The notes below the pieces were generated by a model that did no database searches, was not told the origin of the DNA, and saw only the letters and a program-made list of their open reading frames with translations. The translations under genes and the position numbers were made by a program. From NCBI GenBank assembly GCA_007118045.1, contig SKTG01000236.1, positions 1-6,876 on the forward strand: a stretch of DNA of 6,876 nt, read 5' to 3'. Source of the stretch: Nitriliruptoraceae bacterium (GTDB lineage Bacteria; Actinomycetota; Nitriliruptoria; Nitriliruptorales; Nitriliruptoraceae). This document shows, piece by piece, positions 6,407 through 6,876 of the stretch (the first letter of the stretch is position 1; each line of letters begins with the position of its first letter).

Positions 6407-6793
6407 ATGGCAGCGACGTTGCGTGAAGGCCGCACCGACTACCGCCTGCGGCGGCGCGCCCTGCTGGCCGACGTCCGGGAGGGTCGCCGTTCGCGTGACG
6501 ACGTCTGCGACGCGCATCCCGATCTGGTCCGAGCCGGTCGCCACATCGGGTCCGCGGTCGCCGACGCGTGTCCCATCTGCGAGGGCGACGCCCTGACGCA
6601 GGTCAGCTACGTCTTCGAGGGCAAGAACGCCCGGAGCCGGTCCGGACGGGCGGTGCCGCGGGAGTCGCTCGCCCGGCAGGCGGAGCGGCACGGGGACCTG
6701 ACCGTCTACACCGTCGAGGTGTGCACCGGCTGCCACTGGCACCACCTCGTGGAGTCGTTCCGGCTGTTGGCGCGCGGGACCGCGGTCGGCTGA
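6407..6793 (+). CDS. DUF5318-type four-cysteine (zinc-ribbon-like) protein
   Basis: A 128-residue protein matching my recollection of the actinobacterial DUF5318 family: a basic N-terminal stretch (RRRALLADVREGR), then SRDDVCDAHPDL, then CPIC (Cys55, Cys58), VSYVFEGKN, VYTVEVC and CTGC (Cys106, Cys109), and a C-terminal WHHLVESFRL. The two CxxC pairs about 50 residues apart suggest one zinc site, which is inference. The family has no established function that I know of. The ATG at 6407 is preceded by GGAGG at 6392-6396. In several actinobacteria I recall this family encoded just upstream of a penicillin-binding protein gene, which would fall beyond the window edge; this cannot be checked here. 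It is divergent from the prolyl oligopeptidase with a 117-bp gap. Confidence 0.85.
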   Translation: MAATLREGRTDYRLRRRALLADVREGRRSRDDVCDAHPDLVRAGRHIGSAVADACPICEGDALTQVSYVFEGKNARSRSGRAVPRESLARQAERHGDLTVYTVEVCTGCHWHHLVESFRLLARGTAVG

Positions 6794-6802
6794 CGCCCCG
6801 GT

Positions 6803-6876
6803 CTGGTCGGCCGAGGCGCCCGCCTGCTCGCCCGAGCCGCCCGCTCGGTCGGCCGGACCGCCGCCCCGCTCGGCCG
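6803..6876. repeat. Degenerate 21-bp tandem repeat at the window edge
   Basis: Units start at 6803, 6824 and 6845, with a partial fourth at 6866 cut by the window end. Units 1 and 2 agree at 18 of 21 positions, all three differences being G/C swaps; unit 3 is more diverged. The 21-bp period equals seven codons. One plus-strand frame reads Pro/Ala/Ser-rich heptads (SAEAPAC, SPEPPAR, SAGPPPR), but no start codon is visible after 6793. Coding status is open. Confidence 0.6.

Noticed and set aside
6290..6745. N-terminal extension of the prolyl oligopeptidase to an ATG at 6745
   Set aside because: The extension is antisense to the DUF5318-type gene and would exceed normal family length. The ATG at 6289 has a good ribosome-binding site and gives the expected 719 residues.
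1..6876. CRISPR array, insertion sequence, tRNA or rRNA gene, phage or defence genes
   Set aside because: I looked for regularly spaced repeats, transposase motifs and terminal inverted repeats, and tRNA-like cloverleaf sequence, and found none. The genes are housekeeping, peptide turnover and superoxide detoxification.

Overview
The window is very GC-rich, and its gene families point to an actinobacterium (Actinomycetota): a nickel superoxide dismutase beside its maturation protease, a DUF5318-type zinc-ribbon protein, and GTG starts with stop/start overlaps. I cannot place a genus. I see no mobile elements, CRISPR arrays, rRNA or tRNA genes, and gene packing is tight throughout, so this looks like ordinary chromosome rather than an island.

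Layout. Bases 1-171 are a leader region without a supported gene. A CCA-adding tRNA nucleotidyltransferase with an HD domain (172-1794, +) follows and carries an acidic C-terminal tail built from three 30-bp tandem repeats. Its stop codon overlaps the GTG start of a class I SAM-dependent methyltransferase (1791-2609, +), so the two probably form a translationally coupled pair. Converging on them is a signal-peptidase-like NiSOD maturation protease (sodX, about 2537-3022, -). It is divergent from sodN (3156-3593, +), the nickel superoxide dismutase precursor. A perfect 30-bp palindrome behind sodN probably ends its transcript. A four-helix membrane protein of unknown function (3691-4140, +) comes next and meets tail-to-tail, with an 11-bp overlap, a full-length prolyl oligopeptidase (4130-6289, -). 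A short divergent promoter region (6290-6406) leads to a DUF5318-type four-cysteine protein (6407-6793, +). The window ends in a degenerate 21-bp tandem repeat.

How the genes work together. The one functional unit clear from the sequence is sodX/sodN. SodN is made with a 21-residue leader, and SodX should cut it before His22 so that the new N-terminal His, Cys2 and Cys6 can bind nickel. The most notable observation is that the nickel-hook of this SodN reads HCDLMCGVY, with Met where the textbook hook has Pro5, while the other residues known to matter (His1, Cys2, Cys6, Tyr9, Glu17, Arg47, Tyr62 in mature numbering) are kept. The remaining genes are housekeeping or peptide-turnover functions with no evident link to SOD. 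I found no convincing new multi-gene system here.
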